In this document: piece after piece, positions 35,939 through 47,864 of the stretch
Numbering within the stretch: the first letter of the stretch is position 1
Layout: every line of letters starts with the position of its first letter
From: Hymenochaete sp. R1
Lineage: Eukaryota; Basidiomycota; Agaricomycetes; Hymenochaetales; Hymenochaetaceae
DNA: 59,194 nucleotides
Direction of reading: 5' to 3'
Assembly (NCBI GenBank): GCA_019400425.1
Contig: JAFREE010000148.1
Coordinates: 1 to 59,194, forward strand
The notes under the pieces: model-generated
Database searches by the model: none
Told to the model about the DNA's origin: nothing
Seen by the model: the letters and a program-made list of their open reading frames with translations, nothing else
Made by a program: the position numbers and the translations under genes

Positions 35939-36298
35939 ACCCTACAAAAGAGCGAATGATGAAGGAAGGAGGATGAAAAGGCGTAGTAAGAGGTTGAGAA
36001 GCATTGCTGGTGCAAGCAGACTATCAGAGGAGCCCACTATGCGGGCAGATACTAGACGCTTTGCGGACTGAAACAAGAACTGGGAGAAGTCATAGGGTGC
36101 AAAGTACCGTTGGGATGGGCTTTGCACACCCCTTCGCATGTTTTCACCACTCAATGACGGGCGAACTAGCATGGTATAGAGTGTAAGCTAGGTCTAGTGC
36201 GCGCGCATTTGCAAAGGCCGAAAGGAGGAAAGAGATAACTGAATGAAAATACTAAGTATACCCCGTTTATATCTTGATACATCATAGATTATACATGT
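35939..36298. other. intergenic, promoter side of the second F-box gene
   Basis: A 360 bp gap between the F-box start and the CCT2 stop, both minus. No coding signal was recognised. Confidence 0.45.
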
Positions 36299-38218
36299 TT
36301 AATGTGCTTCACGTCTCCTTGGCGCTGCCCGTAAAATTGTATCCACCCTATCATAGTCGAAATAAGCACTCATCCAGAAACAGACAGGAATGCTACATAC
36401 CTCAAAATCATCTCTGTCGCTTCACTGGCACTGACCACCACTTGCCTCTTCAACTTAAAGCTTTCCGTGATTCCCAACCTCCGCATCGAGCCCACCGTAC
36501 CATCGTTCATATCAAGCCCCGCATCCCTCTGTCCGTCGTAGTGCGCTGCCCTCAACCGACTCACCAATTCGCTCGAGTCGAATCCCGCGTTGTCTGCGAG
36601 GATCGTGGGAATCTGTCGGAGAGCGCGTGCAAAAGCTTCAACTGCGATGGCCTGCTTGCCTGCAATTTTGCGCGCTGCGCCTTCGACCGCGCAGCTCATG
36701 AGCATCTCCGCACATCCACCACCAAGCGTGACGCGCGTCTCTTTGACGGTCTGGCTTAGAACACAGAGGGCGTCGTGCAATGAGCGTTCTGCCTCGTCCA
36801 CCATTTGCGTAGTGGAACCACGAAGAACGACAGTGCAAGCTTGTCCGGCTGCGACACCAGAAAATTTTGTTAGCTGCAGAAAGGGATAGAAAAGGAAGTT
36901 AATCAGAATATCTTCTTATATTTGAGAACAAAACGTACTTTGTCCTCTCCAATCATGATTTCCTCAATTAAGTCACATCGACCAAGTTTCACTTTATCCG
37001 GTTGGTCAAACGTGCTGGCAATCTCTCCGCCGGTTACTAATGACAACCTTTCAACACCCTCAAAGTCTGCGTGCTCTATGGATACGACACCCTGCTCAGC
37101 TAGGAGCGATTCCGGGTAGTTATAGATGAGTTGGCGGTTGATGAAGCAGTTTATTCCATGCGAAGCAATGGCTTTTACTTTATCTTTCATTTTTTCGCGT
37201 TCGGCACGTTCGAGCTCGGCGAGTTTGCCAGTGCTGTCGACCTTGACACGCGCACCAAAGATTTTAATTTTGTCGGTGTCCATCGCTGATTTGTGAGAAA
37301 TAAACATCTGAATGGCGATATGAAGAGACACCACGTACAAGTATTTGCGATGAGGATTTTCGCATTTTCGAGTCGTTTGGGACAGTTGACACCGATAGGT
37401 TTGTCGAGGATGAAGCCCTCATCGAGATACGAGTCGGTCAGCTTACCGCCGACCTTTTTGATGATCTGGATGTGATCCAAATCTGTAGAGCCCTTTTGCA
37501 AATGTTTTGATTATTTGCTGAGATGAATGACTCGTAAAATCTATATCGTACCTGTAACCGGAGAACTGCGTCGACGGCAAGGTTTGCGAAATAATCCTTG
37601 TCTTGCGAGAGCACTTTGGACGACAACGTCGTCCGAGCGATATTGAACAGGTCCTCTCTGAACGTTGTTGGATCCGAGCTTTAATAAATAAGGTCAATCC
37701 TGGAGGCCGATAACAACTAAGTATCAAGGAACATACGAATGGTCAACTGCAGCTCCTTCCAATGCATTCAAAGCTGCGGCACTCGCTACCCTGTACCCCT
37801 CCACGATCGTTTGCGGATGTACCTTAGCAGCCACCAATTTTTCTGCCTCTCTCAAAAGTTCGGCCGCGAGTACACAAACGCTTGTCGTACCGTCGCCAAC
37901 CTCGTCGTCCTGAACTTTGGAGATGTTGACGAGGATTTTGGCGGCCGCGTTGTCAAGTTGGATGGCTCGGAGGATTGTCGCACCATCATTAGTGACATTG
38001 ATATCTCCCGTCGAGCCAGATTGGAGTATCTTGTTCATCCCTTTCGGTCCCAGAGTAGATTTAACAAGATCGCCGAGGGCGAGGGCACCGACAAACGAGG
38101 AGAGACGCGCCGTCTCGGCCTTCTCTTCCGTTGCCTAACCACGCAAAATTTTGTCAACGATTTCGGCATATTTACAGAAGCATGCACATACCTCATCAGC
38201 GAAGATGTTGGCCGACAT
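36299..38218 (-). CDS. CCT2: chaperonin CCT subunit beta (TCP-1 beta)
   Basis: This is one of eight subunits of the cytosolic TRiC/CCT ring that folds actin and tubulin. Seven exons (38218-38192, 38134-37737, 37678-37552, 37492-37339, 37285-36939, 36873-36401, 36347-36299) give 524 residues, the expected length. Exon 1 is only nine codons (MSANIFADE). ATP-binding blocks are intact: [23 protein letters not shown] and [16 protein letters not shown]. Beta-subunit features include [19 protein letters not shown] and [26 protein letters not shown] and [15 protein letters not shown] follow near the C-terminus. All junctions keep frame. This is a housekeeping gene with no unusual features. Confidence 0.96.
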
Positions 38219-38972
38219 GATGGTCGTGTTTGAAGCAGAAGATGATTGAGGTCATGGGCACGTCCTGCAGACTGAATGCAGGTCTTTCTGGCATATCCAA
38301 ATCTAGCTTTCTGTTCTCACGCTCGCTTTGCCCTCTTTCAGCAGCCAGCCAGTGAGCTCATCCTCCTGCTTTCTCGACAGTATGACGGTACGAATCAAAA
38401 GCTTATTGGGCACCTTAATACTGCCACTAACTTTAGGACTCATAAAAATGATTTGTCTACCTTCGAATATTTGAATGACTATTCTCAATAGTTCGTAGCA
38501 GGCTCGACACTGAATCAAAGCGACGTATTACTGACATAAGTCAAAAACTTATGGTATTATTGGTATTGCACATATTCTTTATCATTGTCTCCTATATTAC
38601 GCCCTTTGAAGCGCTATCGTGCGTTTCTTTGATCTTGCGCCTGATCCCTCCTGAAGACATGAATGCTGTTCTGAAAATCTTTAGTGAGTCCGAGTAAGGA
38701 GCCGGGCGACAAGGGCAATATTAAAGGTTATACTGGATTCGCAAGCAACGTAAAGCGATGAGGAGCAGTCTACTCATTTATGAGTCTTCTCGCGCTTTGA
38801 TTACATGTAAGTTGACCAATCATCCAAAAAATTTATACGAATTAAAACGGGTAAAGAAAGAAGAGCTAAAGTAATGGGGACAACAAGAAGAAAGCGCGAC
38901 CAGGAAACAATCAACTAGAATACCATCGTCAAAAAATGTGACAAATGCAAACTTCATGACACCGAAAAAGAA
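38219..38972. other. intergenic, promoter side of CCT2
   Basis: This lies between the CCT2 start and the transporter stop, both minus. It is AT-rich, and no gene was recognised. Confidence 0.45.
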
Positions 38973-41654
38973 TCAGAAAGCATAAACAAAGTCTGGGTGT
39001 CGGTCCCCCAATTCTGTCCACGCCCTCTCTTCACCTTCCTTCAGTCGAAGCCCCTTCCCTATTCCAGCCTCCACATCTGACTCAGAGCCATCTTCGGACG
39101 CGGTGACCTGTTTCTCGTGAACGCGTGATCTTGGCGCTGATGTGTCAGAAGTCGGAATGGGAGAATGCGAGAGGTACGGTGCGAGTATTTCGTTTCGTCT
39201 TACTTTCTTCTGCTTCGTGGCGTAGTCGAGGTAGAGAATGTTGAGGAGTGAAAAAACGACAACAAGACAGCAACTACTCAGGTTCGGTTTCGCCGTCAAT
39301 CGATGTTTACGCATGAGTTAAATATAAATAGGAGTTAGTGAATGTTAATATTTGAAGAGTGATAATAGAAAAATCGAAAGAAAGGAGATTCGACGTACAA
39401 CACGATGCTCATGATAGTCGTCTTTGTGTACCGTGGACTCTCGCTGCTCGGAAAACGCCACGTACTCAAAATCCCACCCTACAAAACCGAGAATGATTAT
39501 CAATATCGAATGTCACTTGTCAGGCAGTAATGGCTTCATAACTCACGGAATTCGTCGCGACAAACCCCATCGCAACGCTCGTTGCCCGTCGGTAGTGAGG
39601 CTCCGAGTTGTTTGCCATCCATGCAGAGAGAAGGGGCGGGAGAGCGTAAATTCCCGAAACGCTCAGGAACAACGAACCGTACGAGACAGATTTGGACGGA
39701 GAGCCTGGTAAAACGTTTCATTTAATTTTGTCCGCAAACAATTTCACTTTCGGAAAGAAATACAAGAGGACGACTTACGAAGGAAGACGACAAAACCGAC
39801 CAAAGCGATAATCGAATTGATGGTAACAAACAATGCTCGTTTCTGGTAACGGTCGGATAGGAAGGAGCTTACGAGCGTCACTATAATTTTATTATAATGT
39901 ATGAAGATTACCCTCACGCAAGTAGTAGACCAAACACCTTTGAAGAAGGGACGTACCGACAAACCCAGCAGCAAACGGCCCGACGCTGACGAGTTGCGTG
40001 TGAGTCGGTGAGTAGCCCAATTGATTAACGATTGACGGAAGGAACAGAGCAAGTCCTTGAAAAAAGCCAAATAAACGTCAGTGCCAGCTCCAACAAAATC
40101 CCATTGGTAAAAACGACCAGTTACCATAGAGCACGGTCCCGTCCATGAAAAGCGCAATGAAGACGAGCACGACGTGTGGTGAAGCGAAAGACGCCCACAC
40201 CTGTCGGAACGAGAAGTTATCCAGAGGTGTCGTTGTGGGCCGGTCCAGGGCAAGGCGACGGATGATGAAGCTTAACATTGATATTAGGAGAAATTGAGAT
40301 TAGTACGCATAATGAAACCAGAGCCGAAAGTTAAAACCCAGAACGCACTCCTTTTCTGCCTGTGTTAGAAATCTGACGTCTTGCGGTGTTGAAGGCACGA
40401 AGAAGAATCCCGAGAGCCCCACTAGCGTTGTGAATACGCCCTCCTAACACATTCAAAAGCATTTTCAAAGTAACACAACAGTATAAACTGACTAAAGATT
40501 CGATAGGCCAGAGCAGACTTACGAGAATGAAGATCCATGCCCATCCTGGCCTCCCACGCATTCCGTCCATATTTTCAATCGCGGCGGCAAGGAGGCCGGA
40601 GAAAGCGCCCGAGAGGGAGGCTGCGGAAAAGAATAGTGCAATTCTGTTCAATATGATGGGAAAAATCCACCACCGTTCAGAACGAGGGAAAAATATCAGA
40701 CGGGATTTCTGTTAACATATACTTACCGTAACGATAGCTCCTTGCGCGTATAAAAGCCAGAGAGATAGAGAACGATGCCGGGGAACATGGGTCCTTCGAC
40801 GAGTCCGAGAAAGGCGCGGATGGTAACAAGCCCAGCAAAAGACGTCACGGCACCTGGACAATACGAATTAGTGGGTGAGAGAGAAATATCAGAGGGGAAC
40901 AAGCCCCACCTTGGCACGCACAAATCATCCCCCACAGCGTAAGGATGGTAGGCATGAGTAAGTTTGGGCCGATTCGTCGCAAAAGTAAGTTTGACGGCAG
41001 TTCAGCGACGATGTACGGCCTATATGGTACGCGTATGACAAGGGGGAAAAAAGGGGGGGGGGGGATATTATGGGAAAATGGTAAGAACGCATTGGAAGAA
41101 GACACGAAACCCATAGCGTACACGTATAGGACGGTGACGCATATTTGGTACTGCCTGTCGGATAGGCTGAGATCTTTCTGGAGGCCTGCGACGCGAGCGT
41201 TACCTGCAGAGCGATCATGTTTTTGCCATCCAAATACGTTTCGTTAGTGATCATCTGTCGTCTCAATGGGAAAATAACGCACCAATGTTAGCTCGGTCCT
41301 ACGAAGTGCGAACACAAAGTATAGGCATTCAATGAGCAACGTCGACATGCAACCGAGAAAAGAAAGAAAAAGCCATACCAAGAAGCTCAATAGATAGAAA
41401 AGCGTCAAGAATGGGATGAGAGCCCAATCAAGTTTGCGTACGATGCGGCGTTCTTCCTTCGCATCGGCGCCTGACACCAACACCTTCGCGCGTACCCGTC
41501 CCTCCCCGCCGGCCGTATCATCTGTACGCCCTTGGTCTTGACCATTTTCGTTCTCCGAGTAGAGCCCAGACGTTGCGTGTCCCGGAACCGCGGAGTCGAT
41601 ATTGGGAGAAGCAAGAGAAGCTTCGTCCACGCGCGCAGATCCACCAGTCATCAT
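38973..41654 (-). CDS. MFS transporter, Dal5-like anion:cation symporter family
   Basis: This is a plasma-membrane importer of the fungal allantoate/nicotinate/biotin-type MFS family. Thirteen exons give 570 residues: 41654-41379, 41298-41283, 41203-41122, 41019-40910, 40853-40727, 40643-40523, 40443-40349, 40270-40125, 40055-39957, 39880-39779, 39704-39547, 39478-39399 and 39273-38973. Signature blocks are LLSFLDRANIGNARVAGLQ (built across a 16-nt exon 2), LPSNLLLRRIGPNLLMPT, and LGLVEGPMFPGIVLYLSGFY. The end reads TELGDRHPDFVYAF, a typical Dal5-family C-terminus. The cytosolic N-terminus of about 75 residues is unusually Gly/Asp/Glu-rich. The substrate cannot be deduced. The 3' end (exon 13 acceptor) is less certain than the rest. 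Confidence 0.88.
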
Positions 41655-42646
41655 CACAAACCCCGATTTCTCAGGCTTCAGGCTACTTTTGCCGGGCTCT
41701 GATCAATGACCTTTCCTCACACTTCTTCGAGTGAGCTCCTTTTTCCCCCTTTGCAGCTGATGAGGAGCGCCGAGGAACGAAAGGGATGAAAGAAGGTGAG
41801 GAAGATGGCGGCAAAAGAACGAGAGCAAGGGTGAGCCCGAGTCCCCGAGCTATTTTCATCAGCATCACCATCGATCTATTCGTATTTACTATTTCAATGC
41901 AAAATCTGAAGCCGAAGTCACCGCCGTCTCCGCTCATGATGGCTGTTTTGTCGGTCGGTTCACTCTTCTAACTCGGCTCGGCCGACAACGGGATCGGTTC
42001 CGGATCCGCACACTCCGCACACCCGCTCGCAAGTTCGAAAGTACCATTGGGATTCAATGGGGGCCGAGAATGTCGGAGGGTGGCTTGGATATCCCGTCCA
42101 GCAAGTAGATTTACAACTACACTTGGCCCGATACCGTCGGTCGCCACTGGTACTGCATAACACAGCAGGCATAGTCGAATTATTTGACCAAACATATTCA
42201 TCAAAAAGTGCGAGATATATTCATTATATGTTTTGGGGGTTTCAAGGTCATTAATATTCGGAAATATATTCTAATCCCCCTGCCAAAGTAAGGATATATT
42301 TTCGGATTTATTGACACAAAAAAACCCCAAAAGATATAATGCATATGTTTCACGCTTTTTGACGAATATGCTCAGCCAAATGATTCGACTATGCCCGCTG
42401 TGTAATCGAAGGGCGAGTACATTTTTGTTGACTTACTCGATCACCTTCGAAGATAATTTTCTTACTCATAAGGTACTCAATTTTTTCTACTCGCCCGTGC
42501 ACTGGAAAAAGACGTCAGTTATTTGAACTCTTGTTTCAGGAGTATAAATTGGGGGAAAGGGAACGAGTACGTATGACCAGGCAAATTATGATGCACAGGA
42601 CCTATAAACAGGTGCCACTCAAGGAACTGGGGTGAGATACGCCCAG
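41655..42646. other. intergenic, promoter side of the MFS transporter
   Basis: A 1 kb gap between the transporter start and the stop of family copy 3, both minus. It is AT-rich from about 42180 on (several ATATATT runs). No gene was recognised. Confidence 0.4.
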
Positions 42647-43715
42647 CTAGTATGATTCAAGGTTTTCGAGAAATTGTTCGAAACCATATTCATCTTCAGG
42701 CTCTACTTCCATCTCACGCAACATTGCGTGAGCTTCCGGGTCTTCTAGAAGTGCAGTCAGTCCGTCGGGTCGCTGGGGCCAACCAGCGCTCTCGCTCTGG
42801 TAGGGATTCCTGTAGCTTTCCAACTCATAAATATCGTCTCTAAACTTCTTCCAGTTACGTAGATATGTAAGCTTCCTCTCTCTCGGTGACGAAGCCGCCA
42901 ATGACTTCGCACTCGAAACAACGTTATCCTTGATGTACGGCAAAGCTCGACTAGCGCACCCGTAGTGATGTTGCAGCTCCTCTCCTAGAAGAATTACGTC
43001 GTCTTTTGGAGAGGGCGTATGTTTCCTCCAGTCGGGCTCGGTTTGTATTTTCTTAGCTCTATAAGAGACGACTTTATTCTTCATTACAAGGTCCTTCTGG
43101 ACCGTGGTAATTTGGTCGAGATCGGCATCTCCAAACCCACCAAGAAGGATTTTATTTCTGAACGGAAATATCCCAAGTTCACAGGTGAGTTCTTTCAGAG
43201 CACGTTGTGCAAATCGGCGAGCGAGCCACGCTTCTTTAAACTTAACTGGGGAAAATGCAATAGATAATCAGCTGACGAATTTGACTGATTTGATTAAGAA
43301 CCAACTGTTGGACTATACCTATGTGGCTTTCATTTTTGGACGGACCTGGAGCTGCCTTTGACTGCTTCGATTTCTTGATCCTGCTCAGATCAGAGCGTGC
43401 TCTATGAATTTCATCCGTGAGTTTCGTATAGTCATCCTTATCCTTGCCAGTAAGACTACCGGAAGTCTTCTTAAGGACGAGACCGGTTTCATCCAGGATG
43501 CCAACCGTTTTCTTTAGCTCGAGTAGTTCTGCTTTGAGCGCTTCGATTTCGGCGGTCTTTTCTTCTATTGCTCTGTCTCTCTCGTCTTGAATGACCACCG
43601 AAGACATCAGCAACATAGGCTGGCATGGAAACGTACTGTACGTACCTTCTGTATGATACTGCACGTGGGCTTTACGTTTGGTCCCAGAATCCTGGGATAA
43701 CTCGGGCGTTGACAT
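42647..43715 (-). CDS. local coiled-coil family, copy 3 (unknown function)
   Basis: Three exons (43715-43646, 43585-43319, 43245-42647) give 311 residues, with both introns at phase 1. Exon 1 is a short head (MSTPELSQDSGTKRKAHVQY). Exon 2 is a coiled coil rich in Glu/Lys/Leu (EIEALKAELLELKKTVGI), with the family block DETGLVLKKTSGSLTGKDK and a basic cluster (RIKKSKQSK). Exon 3 opens KEAWLARRFAQRALKELTC followed by ELGIFPF, clearly matching copy 2 (EKAWFNQRFAQQEFKEML) and copy 1 (KELKCEIGIYPF). It then has LQHHYGCASRALPYIKDNV, FRDDIYELESY, PDGLTALLEDPEA and an acidic tail (YGFEQFLENLESY). No known domain is recognised. Confidence 0.82.
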
Positions 43716-44368
43716 ATTTTTTCTGCTCTATCGGAAGCGCGAGAAAGAGCGGATCGATGGAAGAGCGAAGAAATGTCGAATTTACATGAGCGAAAAAGTC
43801 ATAGACGCAATGTTGATCACAAACAGCAAAGGAAACTCAAGAGGTTCCAGTCTGGGTTGTGGTTTTATGCTTACTGTTACCATGCCTGTCATTTCTCAAA
43901 AGGAGTAGTAGTGCAGCTACCTGTAGAAGGCCAGTACCGGTACAAGAGTGGGGGTTCAAGTTGATGTGCAAGTCTTGTCGCTAACAAGCTCGTGGTGCGT
44001 CAGGGTCAGGAACCGAAAGTGTCGGTTACGGTAGAAAGTCGAGTTCCCGGGCCGACCAGGCCGGCTAGCAAAATTATTATATATTTTGCCCGTTCCAAGT
44101 CTTTGTATACATAAGCAAACGAGATGATTATCAGTAGGCATTCCAGGCGAACGAAAGGCAGAAGGATAAACAAACAAAGCATATGGGCATTTACATACAA
44201 ACATAGTACAATACGGATACCGAAAAAGAAGGTTGCAAAACTGTAAATCGAGTACGAAAGAAAATATGAAGAGGAATAAAAGAAGTTGAATGGAAACCCA
44301 AATCCCGATCCTCAAACCATCATAACTGCTCGTTACTCTTATTTCCCTCGGAATGCACACTTACGGCT
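43716..44368. other. intergenic, promoter side of family copy 3
   Basis: This lies between the start of family copy 3 and the stop of the disulfide isomerase gene, both minus. No gene was recognised. Confidence 0.45.
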
Positions 44369-46840
44369 CTAATCGATCCGTCCGGGCGCCTTCGAAGCCC
44401 TCGTATACTCAGCATATCCATACGGCCCCTTCCCGGAGCCACTGCCACCCGCTGGGTACCCCCCGCTGACGGTCCCGTCCTCCGTCAGGAGTTTCCGGAT
44501 GGCGACGACTATGAGGACAAGGAAGGCGAGCACGAACAGAACTGTTCGGAAGGGATGGTGAGTGACGGCTTCTTCGAGGTAAGTGAAGTAATCATTGATG
44601 TGCTATGTCAAGATTCGTGTGCGGGAAAGGAGTTTCGCGTCAGTATTTCGGGATAGTACATACTGTTAAGCCTACGAAGAGGAAACTCACTCTGGCCATC
44701 CGCTCAACAATATTCTCCGAGTGTTTGTACGTCACTTTCCCCGCAAGGATGTCTTCCACAGCACTTGCAATCCGTCCAACCTCAAGCGGGATCACCCGCC
44801 CCTTCGCATCGGTATCATAATACACCAGACTCTAGGAATGGTGAGAACGAGATAGTCGAATCAGTTCAACGTACACGAACGAGGATAAAAAGCGACGCAG
44901 GTATTGACGGCGGCGTCATTATGGAACGTACCTGATGATCTGTCACTATCACGTTCAGTTCTCCGCCCGCCCGAACGCCATACATGCTCTTCATCCATTT
45001 TGCCCATCTCTCCGAATCCATATACGTATATACCACATCTCTAACCTCACCTCCCTTCGTTATCCTCGACGCAGAGATAGTGGCAGCGCTGACAACACCC
45101 GCCGCCTCCTTCAACACCTCTCTTGCCTTATCCGCGTTCGCCGGTGTCGACAATGCCACAGGTACGAGGACGACAAGCGGTGCGTGCGGAGCATTCATGA
45201 CTTCCTGAAAGTTTTCCTGCGTTAGAGCCATGACTGTCGGCAGGCGGTGCCTCATTAGCCAATCCTCTGTCGATACTGCATTTGTATTCGCGACTACGAT
45301 GGAGTGGATGGCGGTAAACGTGTAAGGACTGTTGTCTTTGATTGCGAGCATGATGGGGTCGGCGCCGACTGAAGCCGGAAGGGAGAAGCGTGAGCGGATG
45401 TCAGCGTTGGTCGTCGTGTAGATGTGAGGAGCACCGAGTAGTACTTGCGAAGCTCGTGTGACGCGGGACTAAATGGGTGGAAGGTGTAAATATAAGACAA
45501 TTGAGTTCTTAATGATTCCACGAGTAAAGAGAACGTTAATTAAACTTACCAAGACATCAGCATCGTGCTGAGAGTGAAGGAAAAGGAAGACAACATCCTC
45601 ATCGCGAACGCGGGCTTCATAGTCTGATACAGAAGTGATCTCCGACACAGGTCTATGATGCATTCAATTTCAAGCAACCGCACCATGCTTCCACCAAACA
45701 ACGACTCACGGGTTAATCGCCTTCTCCACAAACGCCTTCATCTGCTCCGCCTTCCTCCCACCATTATACTCCGACTTCCTCCTCCCGTCCCCATTCGCCC
45801 CAACATCCGCTTTCTCCGACCCACCAGAATAAAAAATCAACGTCGGGTACCCTTTCACACCCTCCCTACGACACAGCTCTTGATGTGCCTCACAGTTCAC
45901 CTCAGCGATATTCGCCCGATTCCTGAACACAGCCCCGAGCTGCGTCCACGCCGGCGCGAGCTTCTTACAATGTCCGCACCACGGTGCGTAGAACTTGACG
46001 AACGTCGGCGAGCCTGATTTTCCTGCATCGCCTCCTCCGTCAAGGAATGTGTCGAAGGTGGACGACGTGAGTACTTTGACCATCCCATCTTTGTTGGGTG
46101 CGTTTGCGGGATGTTCAGGGGGTGGGGAGCCTCGAAGGGTTGCGTGAGGGTCCTCTTCCTTTGAATCGGGATTAAGGCCGTCCTTAACGGTGGAGGAGGA
46201 AGACTGAATGGCATATTTATCGATGAAGGCCGTGAGCTTGTCCCATTCACGAGCGCCGTCGAATTGGGCGACATTTACGCCATTGACGAACATGTTCATT
46301 TGTGGGTAGCCCTTCACGTTGTTTTTGTTGCACAGATCTAGTATGGGTACAGGACCACAAACGAGGCAGAGTTTGTCAGCCAGATGCCCATATACATGGA
46401 ATGCCAAAGAGACTCGCTCACCGCCATTCGTAGCGCAGTTCACTTGCGCAAGACGCACACCGGGTTCGTCCATGTCCTCATAATGTTTTACGAGCTTCTC
46501 CCACGTTGGCGCAAACGCTTTACAATGCCCACAATACGGCGAGAAGTGCTCGACCATCCTGCGTTTCGCGCATCAAGCAGACACATTACCAAATATCCAC
46601 ACATTCAATACAACCACAATGTTTCACGATAGAAAGAATATAATAGCGCATCAGAAAATGTGCAGAGGGACATAAGACAGAAAAAGGATGGACGTACCAG
46701 GCACCTTCAGCAATAGACCCATCAAACGTTTCAGGCGTCAATTCCCGAAGCTTGACGTTTACATCTACGGGAGATGCTGCTCCAGTTACGGCCAGCGCAA
46801 ACGAGGTAAGAAGGAGCCCCCGTGTAAGGGTCGAAAGCAT
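44369..46840 (-). CDS. membrane-anchored protein disulfide isomerase, two thioredoxin domains
   Basis: This is an ER oxidoreductase that makes and shuffles disulfides. Seven exons (46840-46698, 46558-46422, 46337-45710, 45652-45550, 45468-44932, 44831-44691, 44602-44369) give 640 residues. A signal peptide (MLSTLTRGLLLTSFALAVTG) is followed by two thioredoxin domains: SPYCGHCKAF (C57/C60) and APWCGHCKKL (C214/C217), each with a cis-Pro site (KGYPQM, KGYPTL). Between them lies a Ser/Pro/Glu-rich linker. The C-terminal third is thioredoxin-fold-like without cysteines of the CxxC kind. One transmembrane helix (TVLFVLAFLVLIVVAI, about 583-598) and a Gly/Ser-rich cytosolic tail end the protein, with no KDEL-type signal. 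This gives a TMX- or Eps1-like layout. An ATG 24 nt upstream (46864) is an alternative start. Confidence 0.92.
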
Positions 46841-47864
46841 AGAATGCACAGATAATAGAATCATTGCATTGAATGCTTTCTTGACAACCTGTATGTACTT
46901 CCGACTTGATTATAAGACGACGTATGTCAGCTGTAATCGCGGACTCAAGCTCTTAGAATTATGATGATTTGATTCTTGACCAGATAGGTGGAAAAGGATT
47001 AATGAGAAGATAGGGAAGGCGCACAGAGAGGAGAAAGCGGAAAAGTTAGACAACGCCGTCGTTGAATACCTCAGCTCTCAGCGCTGGACATCGATATCAT
47101 CCTCTCTTAAGCTTGGCGGAGACGTGTCCTCATTTTATCACGTGCTCTTGTGGCACAGTAAATTTAGCAGAGCTTAAATAGATTACATCATGGAACAAAC
47201 GTGAGTGAACAATCTTTTCTCGAAAAAGAAGTCCTTCCTTCAGGAGTTCAAGCCCATTCGGACTAGAAGTAGTAAGTTTCGGCTTTAAATGCATTTTTGT
47301 TTCTCGTCGATCGTAGTCTCGGCTATTACTACGGAATACAAAGGGCGGCGTGCGGATTGGAGGGATACGGGAATGAGAACGGTCGGGAATAAAGGTGTAT
47401 GGGAGAAAATGGGATAAGATTAGGATAAAGTAGAGCGAGGTGAGAATGTAGAGAGGTATGGTTAAGCAAGAGCGAGATCGTGATAAAAGTGGGTGGTTAG
47501 CGGGTGAGCTGAGGAAGGTAGGCTGAAGCGAGCCGAGGTGATGAACCGAGCGTAGGGATGAGACGTAGGGATGAGTTATGAAGAGATAACGTAGAATGTA
47601 GGAAGTATGTGGCGGAAAGAGGGAAAGGAACTACGGAGGCGAATCCATGACGGGAGGTCGTTGAGGTCGTTTAGTCATCTTGGAAGGTACTGGGAGCGTA
47701 TGGAGGAGTCGCGGGAAAGTCGAAAGAGTGTCGGGGGAGAAAAGGGAAACAAGTAAGGTGTTCCAAGGATCAATTTCCGCACATCACAGAAAAGCCGTGT
47801 GTTCCGAAACCAAGACGAAAGAAACGACTGATCCAATGCGGACCCATCTAGCCGTTTACAATCA
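46841..47864. other. 1 kb intergenic region with a purine-rich strand
   Basis: This lies between the disulfide isomerase start and the stop of the PPR gene, both minus. From about 47335 to 47665 the plus strand is strikingly rich in G and A, with short repeated words (CGTAGGGATGAG twice near 47555-47575). In PPR-gene orientation this is a pyrimidine-rich 3' flank. No gene was recognised. Confidence 0.45.

Noticed and set aside
36274..36759. 161-codon plus-strand frame
   Set aside because: Antisense to the last CCT2 exons, which are confirmed by strong family conservation.
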